A stretch of 64,000 bases of DNA from positions 148,967,991-149,031,990 of the forward strand of contig CM035160.1 in the NCBI GenBank assembly GCA_020205615.1, written 5' to 3'. Numbering within the stretch: position 1 is the first letter of the stretch; the number at the start of each line of letters is the position of its first letter. Source of the stretch: Panax quinquefolius (Eukaryota; Streptophyta; Magnoliopsida; Apiales; Araliaceae). A program made the position numbers and the translations under genes. The notes below the pieces were generated by a model. It was not told the origin of the DNA. It was given only the letters and a program-made list of their open reading frames with translations, and did not search any database. This document shows, piece by piece, positions 25,031 through 38,289 of the stretch.

Positions 25031-25510
25031 TCTTGATCTTCATCGAAAGGACGTGGAATTCGATATAGGAGATCATGTGTTGTTAAGAGTTGCTCCATGG
25101 AAAGGAGTTACAAGATTTGGAAAGAGAGGAAAACTTAATCCTCGATTCATCGGTCCATTTTAATCCTCGATCGAGTAGGGCTGTGGCTATAGACTGACTT
25201 TCTGCTGTGAATATGTCTCGTGTTCATAACGTTTTTCACATATCCATGTTACGTAAATAAATGAAAGACCCGAACCATATTATTGAGTTAGAACCCCACG
25301 AAATAGCGGAAGATTTGACGTATGAAGAGGTTCCTGTTCAAATTTTGGATAAGAAGGAACATATTCTACGCTCCAAGGTTATACCTCAAGTCAAAGTTTT
25401 GTGGAGGAACCACGATGTTGAGGAAATGACTTGGGAGTTAGAATCAAATGAAATCAAGGTATCCTTACCTCTTCGACATACCAGGTTCGTACCCTAATTT
25501 CGAGGGCTAA
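25031..25510 (+). pseudogene. chromodomain-like tail of element C
   Basis: The end of pol is nearly undamaged: from 25261 one open stretch of 78 residues reads MKDPNHIIELEP through EEVPVQILDKKEHILRSK, VIPQVKVLWRNH and EEMTWELE. The aromatic and hydrophobic spacing is that of a chromodomain-like motif in plant chromoviruses. It supports the clade assignment for B, D and Z. Confidence 0.82.
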
Positions 25511-25517
25511 ATTTCAT

Positions 25518-25530
25518 AAGAAGGGGAGGT
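25518..25530 (+). other. polypurine tract of element C
   Basis: AAGAAGGGGAGGT abuts the 3' LTR start TGTAAGACACC at 25531. Confidence 0.85.
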
Positions 25531-28087
25531 TGTAAGACACCAGCTTTTATAAATAAAGATGAATTTTTCTATAAATATTATTTTTGAATATTATGGAATA
25601 AATTTGATATAATGTTATAGTTGTGGGTAATATTTATAAATTTTGCAAAGTATGAAGTTGTTATAAAATATTCGTTTGGTCTGGGAATATTCTTTTTGTT
25701 AGGGAATATTAAATGCACAACTACTTCAATCATTGGTGGACCCCACAATGTAATTATTGTCGGATTGAGAAAAACGACAAAAATATTTTATAAAAATAAC
25801 TACGGAGGTGTTACTGTTAAAAGCTGTTGAACTACCGGTGGTAAAAAATACACGATGTCTGGCGTGGTTGCATATAAGCGCAGACACCAGATTATTGATG
25901 CTTATGTGAGAAGTCACTCATTTACTTTCAATTATTACTACTGATAATTCTTTGCATCATATCTCTTATATTATTGATCCAATTATTGTCACAATTATCA
26001 TCCGTATAATATGTTATAGTATTAAATCAATAATTGAGACGACAAGTTATAAATGATTAATAATTGTTGAAAGATTAAATATGTGTTGATGAAAAATAAA
26101 ATGATTTGTGGTAAGTTTGATTATTTTATGGGGGCTCATATGTCATCATCTAAGAGTCTCTTCACAATCGATAGTAATTACCCTTAATGAATAGTATTTA
26201 CCTTCGTCAATAGTAATTACCTTCAATGATAGTAATTACCCTTGTGAATAGTATTTACCTTCGATAAGTAATTACCTTCGTCGATAAGTAATTACCCTTG
26301 TGAATAGTATTTACCTTCGTCGATAGTATTTACCTTCGTTAATAGTAATTACCTTTACCAGACGTCGAACCACTTGTCGTTTCACATTCACAGTGTCCGA
26401 ACCACTTGTCGTTTCACATTCAAAGCGCCAAACCGATTCGTCGAGCCACTTTGCTTTTCACACAAGGGTCTTGTTAAGCTAGAAATCTTCTATAAATAGA
26501 GGCCTGGGGCTTCATTATTTTCACGCAATTCATTCAAGCTATAGAGAGAAAGTATAGAGAGAATAAGAGAGAAAGAAGAAGAGTATTTTGTTACTACTGC
26601 TAATCTGCGAGATTCAATCTCCTACCAAAAGTAAGGGGTATTATTCTTTCTTATTCATGAAGAGAACTGTTGTTATTCCATTGCTTATTATTACATTGAA
26701 TAACTTTTATACGCTGTTTACCCTATACTTGGTGACATTCTTCCATTATTCTGTGGAACATCCTCATGCATGCGTTTTCTGTGCTTGGACTGGTTCCGCT
26801 TTTATTATTCTTGGAACATCACATGCGTGTGTTTTACACCGGACTGGTTAAAATCTTTATTATTCATTGGAATATCCTATACATGTGTTTTACACCTGGA
26901 TCCGGTTCCATCTTTATTATTACATTTGGAACATCACAGCCGGTTGTGAATTTCACGACACCGTTCCGTTATTTATTATTCTGTTGGAATAACCTGTCTG
27001 TGCGGTCTATCGCATGCATGGTGATTTCTTTTGTTATTCTATTCTTTATTATACCCAGTTGGTTAAAACTTTGACTTCTATACTCCATGAAATTAGTGGA
27101 ATATCCTTGATATTTATGTTTCATCCAAAGATCTTTTCATGAAAATATTCTTCCGATCATTCTTGAATTTTACTCTACAAAACAAGATCATATTGATAAT
27201 TTGGGCGTTAATAATTCTGGATAAAATAATTCTTGAACTTGTTTTATTGAATTCTTATATCATTGTCATCATCTTCATGTTTATATTTTTTAAAGTCATC
27301 TGTGGCACATAGTGCATAGATGGACTTGGTATGATTATGACCGAGAGACTATTCTATTGTAATCATGACATGAATGTTACAAATGATGTGGTAAAAATCC
27401 TCGATTAGTCAGTAGTGCATTGATGGATAGTTGTTGGCATGATCATGACCATTAATGAATACACAAATATTCTTGGCCCATAGTGCATGAATAATTGTGG
27501 TCGTGATACTAAAAAATATCCTTGGCGGTAGTGCGTGGTGATTCGATGATGTGGAATATTTATTGTTTGAGTCTCAGGCTATAACAAGATGATGAAAAAC
27601 CTTTAAAAACCTAAAAGATAGTAGACTTTATTTTCTACTTGACTCTTTTAATGGATTGCATATTCCGTCTTGATTAAACCGTTGTCTATTGTATTTTATC
27701 GGTTTAACATTGTTGAAGACTATTGATAATTTATTCTGCATTATCTTAGTCATAATATTTCTTACTGGGCTAGTTGAGCTCACCCTTTCTTTCACTGTTC
27801 TCTTTAGGAAATGAGAATATAAATTTGGGACGAGTCGGAAAAGCGAGTGATGGTCCTGAAGATAGCATTAGTAGTCCTCACTATTCGCGAAATTGTGTGA
27901 TAATAATTGTAATGAGGACTCCTTTTTGAGTTTGTATAATATCTAGTAGATTTATATTTGTATTTAAACTCACGCTTTATGTCGTATTATACCACAACGC
28001 TTATGTTAGTAAGTTGTATTTAAATTCTGTACCATGTAAGTGGCGACCCAAGATGGGTGATGTATACCTAATTTTGGGGGCGTCACA
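25531..28087 (+). repeat. 3' LTR of element C, full length
   Basis: The 2557 bp LTR has, in order: a repeat block of AATAGTAATTACCTTCGTC-like units (about 26170-26350), a direct repeat of GAACCACTTGTCGTTTCACA (about 26367-26420), TATA 26491-26498, AAAAGTAAGGGG splice-donor-like 26627-26637, imperfect repeats of about 70 bp (about 26750-27010) and the stem-loop modules (27295-27545). It ends GGGGGCGTCACA at 28087. Confidence 0.92.
26491..26498 (+). promoter_or_regulatory. TATA box of C 3' LTR
   Basis: TATAAATA is followed by AGAGGCC. The 5' LTR lacks this stretch, so only the 3' LTR retains a core promoter. From there, transcription would run into the Helitron sequence on its right. Confidence 0.7.
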
Positions 28088-30301
28088 TTTACCATCTTCC
28101 ATACATGGTGATTTAAGATTTCGAACACCACATGGTCCATGTACCATGCAAGTTTTAACTGTTTCATATAGAAGTGGATCAGAAATTGGATCAGGGAATT
28201 CGGCACACACAGCTCGATTTACCTGTTCACGTGTTCGTATTTTATCAAACCCTTAAAGAAATATTAGCAAATGCATGTGCGGCAACCCATGCTTTTGGAA
28301 TTCAATCGTGAAAACATGTGCCACCTTTGCACCAAATACTTTCTTCTTATAAATTTCCATAATCAAAGCTCGTCGCTTCAATTCAAATACGGGCCACCAA
28401 GTCCAGGCGTCAATTGTCGTTTGATGTGGTAACGATTGCATCTTTTATCTCGGGCCAATTCGGATTTGCGATCGTAGTTAAGAAAATATCGGGTGTTGGT
28501 TATCTTAGAGTTATGGCCATAAAATCTTGGAAGATTTCAAACATTTGCTTGGACTCCCGGAAAAAGAAGAAGGCAAAAATACTCGTTTACTGACTTGATT
28601 AGCCTCTAACCCATCAGGGAACTACCTCGACCGGATCTTGGTATAGATCGGATCGTAATTTTTGTTAGTTGAGCCTATAATATATTAATCGGTTCTGCTC
28701 ATGCCATGCCCATGTACGCATCTACAATAAACTCTTGAAATAATCTTCCACCTCTCAAGATAGTTGAATACTCAGTAGGTCTTTCAAACAAACGATACCC
28801 ATAATATTGTAATTGTGTAAGTCTTTTTGATGAAGCTTTACCTTGATTGACATCCCATTCGCTTAAAATCGAGTTCCCATCATGGCTCACCATACTGGAA
28901 ACAACAATACGTAATGTAGTGGTAAATAAAGTTTGGATGACATTCATTTATCTCGCATCAAGTGGTCACTCCTCTTAACCATACAATAATATCCCTCATT
29001 CGCAGAGAATTCAAAGACCATCTCCGGGTAATATGACAACCTCCTCCTCCGCGTGGGTAAATTATGAGTTCGACGGTCTTTTGTTGCACTATATAATGAA
29101 GGTATGTTGGGATATCGCGATTGTTTAAATCTTCCTCGCTTAAAATTGCAAATTGCGTGTCTAAACTTACACCGAAAATGAGTTGATCTCAAAAGACTAT
29201 CCTGGATTGTTCTTAGGACATCCTCTCGCATGATTCGGGTTTCTTCGAGAACGATATTCTAAAGTAAGCTGCTGACGATCGATCGTGATGTGTCTGCATC
29301 ATATCTTTGGATCTTGACCGGCTGGAGTTTGTAGTAACCATGTCTCGATGTCGCAATTCCCCATGGATTGTAAATGCGTTGGGACCCCTACCAGGAACCA
29401 CTCTATCATCCATATGTACACCTAAGCTCGTAAAAGAATTAGACGCATTATGCGATTGGGTATAACCGAAAGGACTTTGGTGATCATCATTGCCATCATA
29501 TAATGATTGAATTTCTGGAGGAGGCGTTAATAGTTGTGGAAGTCAAATCTTTCCTTGCAAACAACATGTTCGGAAGAAAGGGCGGTCAACAGATGAATTT
29601 GATAACTTTTCGGCTTTCCAATGCAATGCGGAGCAGTGAGGACACTGTATATTCATTTTATCGAGGTAGTGTCTTCCTGAAATAGGATGCAGCAGAGGGG
29701 TAATATTTGTAGGAAATGCCTCCTCTTGTACGCAAGCTTCATCAATGATTGATTGAATAATTGGTAATAACCTAGTAAATAAATGAACTTGTTTCAAACA
29801 GTTCACATATATCGTAACAGTCCTTATGGTATATAGTTATAAATAATTTGCATTGAACTAACCCTTCAATTGGTGATGTAGGTATGGAAGATATAATGCT
29901 ACGGAGACACGTATACGTGCTTATATTATTTGGTGGAAAGAGGATTTCTGCACCCATTGAATTTGAGTTAGTTGACCCTTAAGGTGGTAAAATCGGAACT
30001 GGAGGAATTCGATTAGAATTCGATGGCGTAGGTTTTAACAACGACGGATGCTGATAAAAATGATTCTTGATCGCGATACAATCTTGTTCATAAGCTGCGC
30101 GTTTGGATGGCCTGGGGATCAAACCAGGGAAAAATCTTGGTTGAAATGGATATGGTTGAGATTGTATTATTTTGCTTGCTTCTCTCTTTCACGACGCAAA
30201 ATGGCCGAAAGTAAATATGTATTGACGACATCACCATTATCCCTTTCTCGCTTTTTTACGTCGAGGAATTGGAGCTTCGTCAAGGATATTTTTATTGGAT
30301 C
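28088..30301 (-). pseudogene. Helitron Rep-helicase gene, copy 1, 3'-truncated by element C
   Basis: This is minus-strand Helitron replicase coding sequence. N-terminal parts are CPHCSALHWKAEKLSNSSVD (about 29560-29700) and FTIHGELRH (about 29360). The replication-initiator core begins about 28440 and contains the HUH motif LPHMHLLIFL (HMH codons 28271-28279). The sequence stops at 28088, before the tyrosine motif, where element C begins. Frameshifts and stops are common. The upstream (right) end shows TTATTATTTGTAG on the minus strand, which could be a splice acceptor before the first readable exon. Confidence 0.88.
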
Positions 30302-33300
30302 CTACAAATAATAATAGATATCTAAGTGTAAAGAGAAGAGGTCGTAGTGTTTTTTTAGCAAAAATAATGTTTTCTATTTATTCGGATTAGGGTGCATATA
30401 TTCGGTTTGCTTGGTTTTGTATTTCACACACGAAAGCGCTATACGAATATGTTTATTGCCTTTTCAGAAAGGATATTATTATTGAAACCCTAAAAGATGT
30501 ATAATTATAAACATAAGAAGGCATAGTGTCGTTAATAAATTAGGTTCAAATCTTTTGTTTAAATGGCTTTGTGTAACAAATATTTGTAACTACTAACATA
30601 AATGTTTGGAATATTACATACTTACCACATGCAAATTGGGAGCTTGATTTTCTTTTTCTTTTACTTTTGAAACTCCTTCCCTTTTTTTTGTTGCTCGATG
30701 TTTTCTTTGATTTTCCGAAAGCGTCTCAAATATAAGATGCTCTGTCTTGGAAAATAAAGTATGAGCTTAAGAAAAGTAAAATTAATCTTATTTTGCCTTA
30801 CACATAATCTTCAAGTCGATTCTTCTAACGACAATGCCAATATTCTTTTTTCGATAATGCTTTCTCTATTAAAGAAAGGAAAAAAGAAGGTTAAATATAT
30901 ATAAAGTATATAAAAAAAACTATTAAATTGCACGTTTGCTATAAAAGAAGAAAATAATTTTACCGTGCATTGCAAAATATAATCCTCCTGTCCCAAATTG
31001 AAAGACACATTAGAGATTTCAAAAAGGAATATTAATTTTTCAAAAAGTCTGAAAAAGGAACTAACATATCCAAAAATGGTATAAGAAGGTGGTCACGTGG
31101 GCAGGGAGACCTCATGATTCATATTCGCTATTGAAAAAATATATTAGTGTGAAACGAATCAAATTCAGTGATGAAAGAATATTCTTATTACAATAATATT
31201 TAAATCTATCACAACTAAAATAATATTTTACATTCAAAATAATAATAATTCATAATATTTAACTACGAATTGATTGTTTTAAAAAGAAGGTTAAATGATT
31301 GTTTAAAATAGAATAAATGCGTCATGAAAAGAAGAAATTAATTTTCAATAAAGGGTACAATTGTCATTTTAAAGGGAGGTAGTAATAACAACTAATAAGT
31401 ACTTGTTACTTAATATGTAGAAGTATTAGATATTAAACTTATCAAGTACTTATGCAATAGCTCAACTTTAATTTAAAAGGATATTACACACTACAAAATT
31501 TGGACCCAATTTTCATACTATCATAATCAAAATAATAATTTGTAACCAAACATTACCATAATCGAAAACTTACAACCGGAACACAAAACTCTAAAAGATT
31601 AGATACGAGAACAACTTAAAACTGGGAAAAACTCTAAGAAGGAAAGCATGTACACAATCACAACCTAATAAGAATATATATGTGTGTGTGTGTATATACA
31701 ATTCATATACACACACTTTTGTCCAATACTTCATACTTACTACCTTATATCCGGAATAATGTATACAATATATTTTGCTTTTTCAAGACCCAAAGAATCC
31801 CAGAAAAATTAGATATACCAAACAAAAACACCCCTCAGTTGGCAAAAAATAAATGCAAAACCACCCAATCAAAACCCAAAACATCCTGAATTACTGGTTA
31901 CATTGAGAAATAGAAATTTCAGACCCCTAATTAGAAAAAGGGGGGAAGGGTTTTAAAGAAACGAACCCTAATCAAACTGCCTATAAGAGACTCATACTAC
32001 TCCATTTTTATTTCCCATAAATGTTCAAGAAATATACAGTCAATCAACCAAATTAGAGAAACATATCAAACAGAAAAAGAAATCAAAAAAAGGGGCACAA
32101 ATAATTTTTTGAGAAACTACCATTTTCATAATTTTAGTTGTACAATAAAATTATATACATATACACACACAAACACACGTAAATACAGAGAAAGGAAAAA
32201 AGCCAAAAAATATATAGGGAAAATAGCCAAGAAGTACAACATTTGAGCTCATGATGCTAAATTATCATTGTATGGCTGATCAATCGAGTTTTTGTTATCT
32301 TTGTGTTTGAAGCAATTTTTAAACATTAAATTCTTCACATTAAACATTTAAATTATAGCTGTATTAGAAAAATTCTCAGGACGCTTTTCCTGAAAGTGCT
32401 TGGTTCAAACTTGGTTTTTAGAATGTCTTGGATACAGCTAGCTTTGAGAAACTTTTTACCCAAATAAGAGCTTGTTTCAGTAGACATGTTAACCTTGTTA
32501 GCAGATAATTAATAGCATAGTAATGAATTACAGAGCTCATACAACAGTCCAACACTGACACACAAACAATCTAAAGCCAACCTTTCTATATGGACATGTT
32601 TACTGGACCGGAATATTGAATATTTTCAACAACAACAAAATTGGTTGTGACTCAAAAAAAATATACACATCTAAATTTTTTACAAAATATTGTGTTTTAG
32701 GTATAATTTAAATAGAAATAGAAAAAGGGAGAAACCAGAGCGAAGAAACTAAATCAAGAGTAGCCATGTCTTTACCCCATATCATGTGTCTTGAAAGCAA
32801 ATCAAGAGAAGATCAAGAATTCTAAGCGTCACTATTTGGGCTCATTTTACTTGAAAAAAAGCAATACCTAAATTATGACTTATATATGTATCATATATAT
32901 TGGGTCGTCAACGACAATGGAGAGACAATCAAATATTTAGCTCTAAAACCCGAAGAAAAATATTAACCATAAATTAATCTAAACCCAGCAGAAATTCTCA
33001 AACATCAATGCTCAATATTGAACCCTCTCTTCTTCAAATAGCCAGTGAAAACTGTAGCTTAATCTAAACCCACCATTATTCTACATACCAAAATACTTTA
33101 AAATTAAGAATATTCCGAACAGAAATACCTCAAAATTATATCAAAAAACAGATGGAAAGATTGGGACCACAAAATATATTGCAAGAAACATATCTTAAAA
33201 AACAAAACCAACAAAAAACAACTTAGGAATGCATAAAGCATAAAAATATCCTTAGCTTGAAGATTTTTTTACTAAATATAACTTAACATCAATAAAAGAA

Positions 33301-35637
33301 TAGACAAAATAAGTAATAAATTTCATTTGAAAGATGCTTGAACACATAAAAGCACAATGGCGGTGAAAAATGGATGAAAATAGCATATCTCAAGTCCTTG
33401 GAGAAAGAAAAATAACGCATGTTTAAGACAAAGAATAAAATTTTATACACTTGGACCATTAGCACTGATTATTTACGGCAACACTAATACTCAATGGGGT
33501 AAAAACAAATAAACACGATCCTACTATAAATACAAAAGCAATAATAAAGTAGATGGCTAAGTTATCTATTCATTAAAAAAATATAAAAACTTTCACAAAA
33601 GAGGTCATCTAGAATAAGGAGCTTGGCTTCATCTAAAATCACCAAATTATGTTCCTCGGAATGTATCCAATATACAAAATAAAACATATTATAATAAATT
33701 AGTTGACATGAATACAGAGAACCCAAATGAATATCCAAGCACCTCTATGTCTACAAAGTTCTAGAAAGCATATATACGGGGTGAAGTCATGTTCATTAAG
33801 CATATATATTTCTCCAAACAAATTTGGATTCCAATAATTTTTATAGCAAGCACATTAATCAATGCTAACTTCCTAAGAAACAAAATTTGGATGATACCAC
33901 TGGACAAAATGTAATACAATAACAATTTTTTTGTGTTTTAGTAAGCACATTATGTATCAAGTATTGAAGCAACCAAGTACCAATATATAACGCCAAAAAT
34001 TTACATAAAACCTAACTGTGTAAAGCACTTGACAACTTAGGAATGCAAAAAAATATCCTTACATTGAAGATTTTTTTACTCAATATAACTTAACATCAAT
34101 AAAAGAATAGACAAAATAAGTAATGAATTTCATTTGAAAGATGCTTGAACACATAAAAGCACAATGGCAAAGTTGAAAAAGCACAATAAAGATACCTCAA
34201 GTACTTGGAGAAAGGAAAAAAACCCATGTTTAAGACAAAGAATAAAATTTTATACACTTGGACCATTAGCAGACCGATTAAGAATTCAACACTAATACTC
34301 AATGGGGAAAACAAATAAACATGATCCTACTATAAATACAAAAGCAATAATAAAAAAAGACGTGGCTAATTTATCTATTCATTAAAAAATATAAAAACTT
34401 TCACAAAAGAGGATTGGTAATTTTCTTAAGACCAAAATTTTGAGATAAGCAAACACGCGTAGTATTTCGAAGACCCATTATGTAATTTCGAGATAAGCAA
34501 ACTTTTGTAGTATTTGTTATAAGCAAATCCAAAGACCCATTATGTAATTTCCAATAAAGACCCATTTGTGGGTGGGTGGGTGGAACATGGGACTAACAAT
34601 TAATCTGCGATTTGGATAGATGGAGGAAGAAATCTATACGTATATATAGGATGAACACAAAGAATATAGCATATCAAAAAGGAATAATATCCCCATCCTA
34701 GTAAGCAACAAAATAGGGTATAATATCCCCATTCTAAAAAGCAACATCATTCTAGGCAAGCAATGATATAATTTATAATTCGGTACCGTAATTATATTCC
34801 CATTCTAGCCAAATTAGTTTATAATTTGGCATACAAAGACATCATTCTAAAAGCAATGTATATAATTTGGCCGTGTAATAATATCCCTATTCGTCTTAGA
34901 AATATCGTAAGAGAAGAAAAAGAAACAACTCGCTTATATACTCTAACTAAAAGACCTGACTATTATTAAATCATTACGACGTTAAACTAAGAAGGTCCTT
35001 CGTTTGGTACATGTAGACACCATCGACACAAGAAGCATCCATCCCTCTCTCTCGTAGGGGGGCTAGGGAAATTTGAGGATGAGTTCTTTCTTTATGGAGG
35101 AGGGAGCATATTAGGTACTTTTAAGAGATGGTTTTCAAGCAACTTCACATGATTGGTTTCGAATTGGATTTTGGTTCAAATCAAACATGCCGCTTAAAGT
35201 CTTAAACTTTTTTTAAAAGGAAAGTAAAAATTAAGAACTAGTAGTTAAAACTCACCCATTTCAAGCTTCAACTATTGATCATATCCAAAATCATCACCAC
35301 GTAGTTGAATGAAATTAAATCGCTTGAAATTAAACAAATGCAATGTTTCACAAACAACAATGTAATTGGCTTATCGAAGTTTCCAAATTAACAAAATTGG
35401 GAATTTACTGACGGTTCAAAATGAGCTTAAATAGGCGCTCAAATGATAACTACATAGGATTTCTTTTATATCATTGTCACATGGAACAAAACAACTAACA
35501 TAAGAAACTCGATTTAGTTTGTTTCCAACTACGTCCTAATCATCAAGTACCTCTACAATCAGTTTCAACTTATTATATATAATTAAACACAAAAACCCAA
35601 ACATGCATTTATAAACACACAAAAAGTAGAGTTCTTA
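30302..35637. repeat. repeat X, copy 1, non-coding
   Basis: This 5.3 kb AT-rich stretch is repeated at 38290-43637 with only small differences. It holds no coding region I can support. It contains a (TG)n run (31680-31694), a 0.38 kb internal direct repeat (33221-33610 and 34035-34415), a GTGGGTGGGTGGGTGG run (about 34567-34582), and a loose minisatellite with units like AATATCCCCATTCTAGGCAA (about 34685-34900). It lies upstream of Helitron copy 1 in the direction of that gene. Confidence 0.9.
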
Positions 35638-38289
35638 TTGCAGCTATTGGTTTAGAAGGGTTATAGCAGACGTGATGTTTTCCCTCTAGGTGAACTACCA
35701 GACATATAACTGGAGGCAACTCTTGATGCATAGGATATCCAAATATCCGCCATGCCGCCTCTGTAGGCCCAATGTACCTTGAGTCAATATACTGCTTAAT
35801 CTCATCTACGGCCCCCAATACCAAAGTTGTGCGATCGTAACCCTTGTAAATGTATTTATTGATATACTTTACGCACCTTACTCCTGCACAAACTCCCACA
35901 TTTATATGGCAACTAAACAATCTAGAGAGGTATGAATTATATGGTACATCATCTCTATTATCAACTTCATGTCCAGAACTTAGAGAATGTTTTCGACCTT
36001 CATTCGCTTTGATATATCTGGATACCCATCTTACTTCATTGTAGTTTCTTCCGCCCAACATTTAGGATATCTCTTGGTGCATTTACCATCTTCCATACAT
36101 GGTGATTTAAGATTTCGAACACCACATGGTCCATATACCATGCAAGTTTTAACTATTTCATATAGAAGTGGATCATAAATTGGATCAGGGAATTATATTT
36201 ACAAATTTCGATTTACCTGTTCACGTGTTCGTATTTTATCAAACCCTTGAAGAAATATTAGCAAATGCATGTGCGGCAACCCATGCTTTTGGAATTCAAT
36301 CGTGAAAACATGTGCCACCTTTGCACCAAATACTTTCTTCTTATAATTTTCCATAATCAAAGCTCGTCGCTTCAATTCAAATACGCGGGCCACCAAGTCT
36401 GGGCGATCAATTGTCGTTTGATGTGGTAACAGTGCATCTTTTATCTAGGGCCAATTCGGATTTGCAGTCATAGTTAAGAAAATATCAGGGTGTTGGTTAT
36501 ACCGAGTTATGGCCATAAAATCTTGGAAGATTTCAAACATTTGCCTTGGACTCCCAGAAAAGAAGAAGGCAAACTACTCGTTACTGAACTTGATTAGCCT
36601 CAAACCCATCAGAACTACCTCGACCGGATCTTGGTATAGATCGAGATCGTAATTTTTGTTGGTTGAGCCTATAATATGTTAATCGGTTACGCTCGCTGTT
36701 GCCACGCCTACGATCTACAATAAACTCTTGAAATAATCTTCCACCCCTCAAGATAGTTGAATACTCGGTGAGGTCTTTCAAACAAACGATACCCATAATA
36801 TTGCAATTGTGTAAGTCTTTTTGATGAAGCTTTACCTTGATTGACATCCCACTGCTTAAAATCAGGTTCCCATCATGGCTCACCATACGGAAACAACAAT
36901 ACGTAATGTAGTGGTAAATAAGCCGGATGACATTCATTTATCTGCATCAAGTGGTCACTCCCTCTTAACCATACAATAATATCCCTCATTGCAGAGAATT
37001 CAGCACCATCTCCAGGTAATATGACAGCAACCTCCTCTGACGTGGGTAAATTATGAGTTCGACGGTCTTTTGCTGCACTATAATGAAGGTATGTTGGGAT
37101 ATCGCGATTGTTTAAATCTTCCCTGCTTAAAATTGCAGCTGCATGTCTAAACTTACCCGAAAATGAGTTGTATCTCAAAAGACTATCCTGGATTGTTCTT
37201 AGGATATCCTCTCGCAGATTCGGGTTTCTTCGAGAACGATATTCTAAAGTAACTGCAGCATCGTGAATGTACAACTGTGCATATACTGGATCTTGACCGG
37301 CTGGAGTTTGTAGTAACCATGTCCGATGTCGCAATTCCCCATGGATTGTAAATGCGTTGGGACCCCTACCAGGAACCACTCTATCATCCATATGTACACC
37401 TAAGCTCAGAAAAAGAATTGGCGCATTATGCAGATTCGGGTATAACTTCGAAAGGACTTTGACTGATCATCATTGCCATCATATAATGATTGAATTTCTG
37501 GAGGAGGCGTTAATAGTTGTGGAAGTCGAATCTTTCCTTGCAAACAACATGTTCCGAAGAAAGGGCGGTCAACAGATGAATTTGATAACTTTTCGGCTTT
37601 CCAATGCAATGCTTTGAAAATGGTGAGGACCTCAGATATTCATTATATCAAGGTAGTGTCTTCCTGAAATAGGATGCAGTAGAGGGGTAATATTTGTAGG
37701 AAATGCCTCCTCTTGTACGCAAGCTTCATCAATGATTGATTGAATAATTGGTAATAACCTAGTAAATAAATGAACTTGTTTCAAACAGTTCACATATATC
37801 GTAACACTCCTTATGGTATATAGTTATAAATAATTTGCATTGAACTAACCCTTCAATTGGTGATGTAGGCATGGAAGATATAATGTTACGGGAGACATGT
37901 ACATGCTCTATATTATTTGGTGGAAGGAGGATTTCTGCACCCATTGAATTTGAGTTAGTTGACCCTTGAGGTGGTAAAATCGGAACTGGAGGAATTCGAT
38001 TAGAATTCGATGGCGCAGGTTTTAACAACGACGGATGCTTGTCGATAAAAATGATTCTTGATCGCGATATAATCTCGCTTCATAAGTCGCTGGCGTTTGG
38101 ATGGCTCGGGGATCAAACCAGGGAAAATCTTGGTTGAAATGGATATGGTTGAGATTGTATTATTTTTGTTGCTTTCTCTTCACGACGCAAAGTTACCGAA
38201 AGCAATATGTATTGACGACATCACCATTATCCCTTTCTCGCTTTTTTACGCCGAGGAATCGGAGCTTCGTCGAGATATTTTATTGGATC
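35638..38289 (-). pseudogene. Helitron Rep-helicase gene, copy 2, no helicase domain
   Basis: This is the most complete N-terminal half. From 38289 down it reads SVTLRRE-type sequence, MGAEILLPPNN, the Cys-rich WKAEKLSNSSVDRPFFGTCC (about 37530-37600), GRGPNAFTIHGELRH (37310-37390), and HLMQINECHPAYLPLHYVLL (about 36880-36950). The Rep core has HUH motif PHMHLLIFL (36265-36273) and the two-tyrosine motif YINKYIYKGYD (about 35833-35868). It stops at IAAIR (35640) and the Pif1-type helicase is missing. An open stretch of 172 residues (36873-37391) and one of 150 (35609-36061) remain. In Helitrons this protein nicks and joins single DNA strands for rolling-circle transposition. Confidence 0.92.

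Larger units (their letters stand above)
19302..28087 (+). mobile_element. gypsy element C (plus strand)
   Basis: This is a Ty3/gypsy element related to B and D in pol but with clearly different LTRs: 5' LTR 19302-20704, internal region 20705-25530, 3' LTR 25531-28087. Both termini are intact (TGTAAGACCCC at the left, GGGCGTCACA at the right). The 5 bp before it (AAAGT) do not match the 5 bp after it (TTTAC). The left flank is X repeat and the right flank is Helitron coding sequence. Confidence 0.92.
28088..36081. repeat. tandem array unit 1 (7994 bp period)
   Basis: The first unit runs from TTTACCATCTTCC at 28088 to the same sequence at 36082. It contains Helitron copy 1, X copy 1 and the Rep 3' end that opens unit 2. 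The next occurrence of the anchor sequence is at 45535, so the second period is about 9453 bp. The difference is the Y segment plus a Helitron middle part kept only in the latter. Confidence 0.9.

Noticed and set aside
35609..36061. A functional Helitron transposase
   Set aside because: The 150-codon open stretch has the tyrosine motif, but the HUH part is in a separate frame and the helicase is missing.
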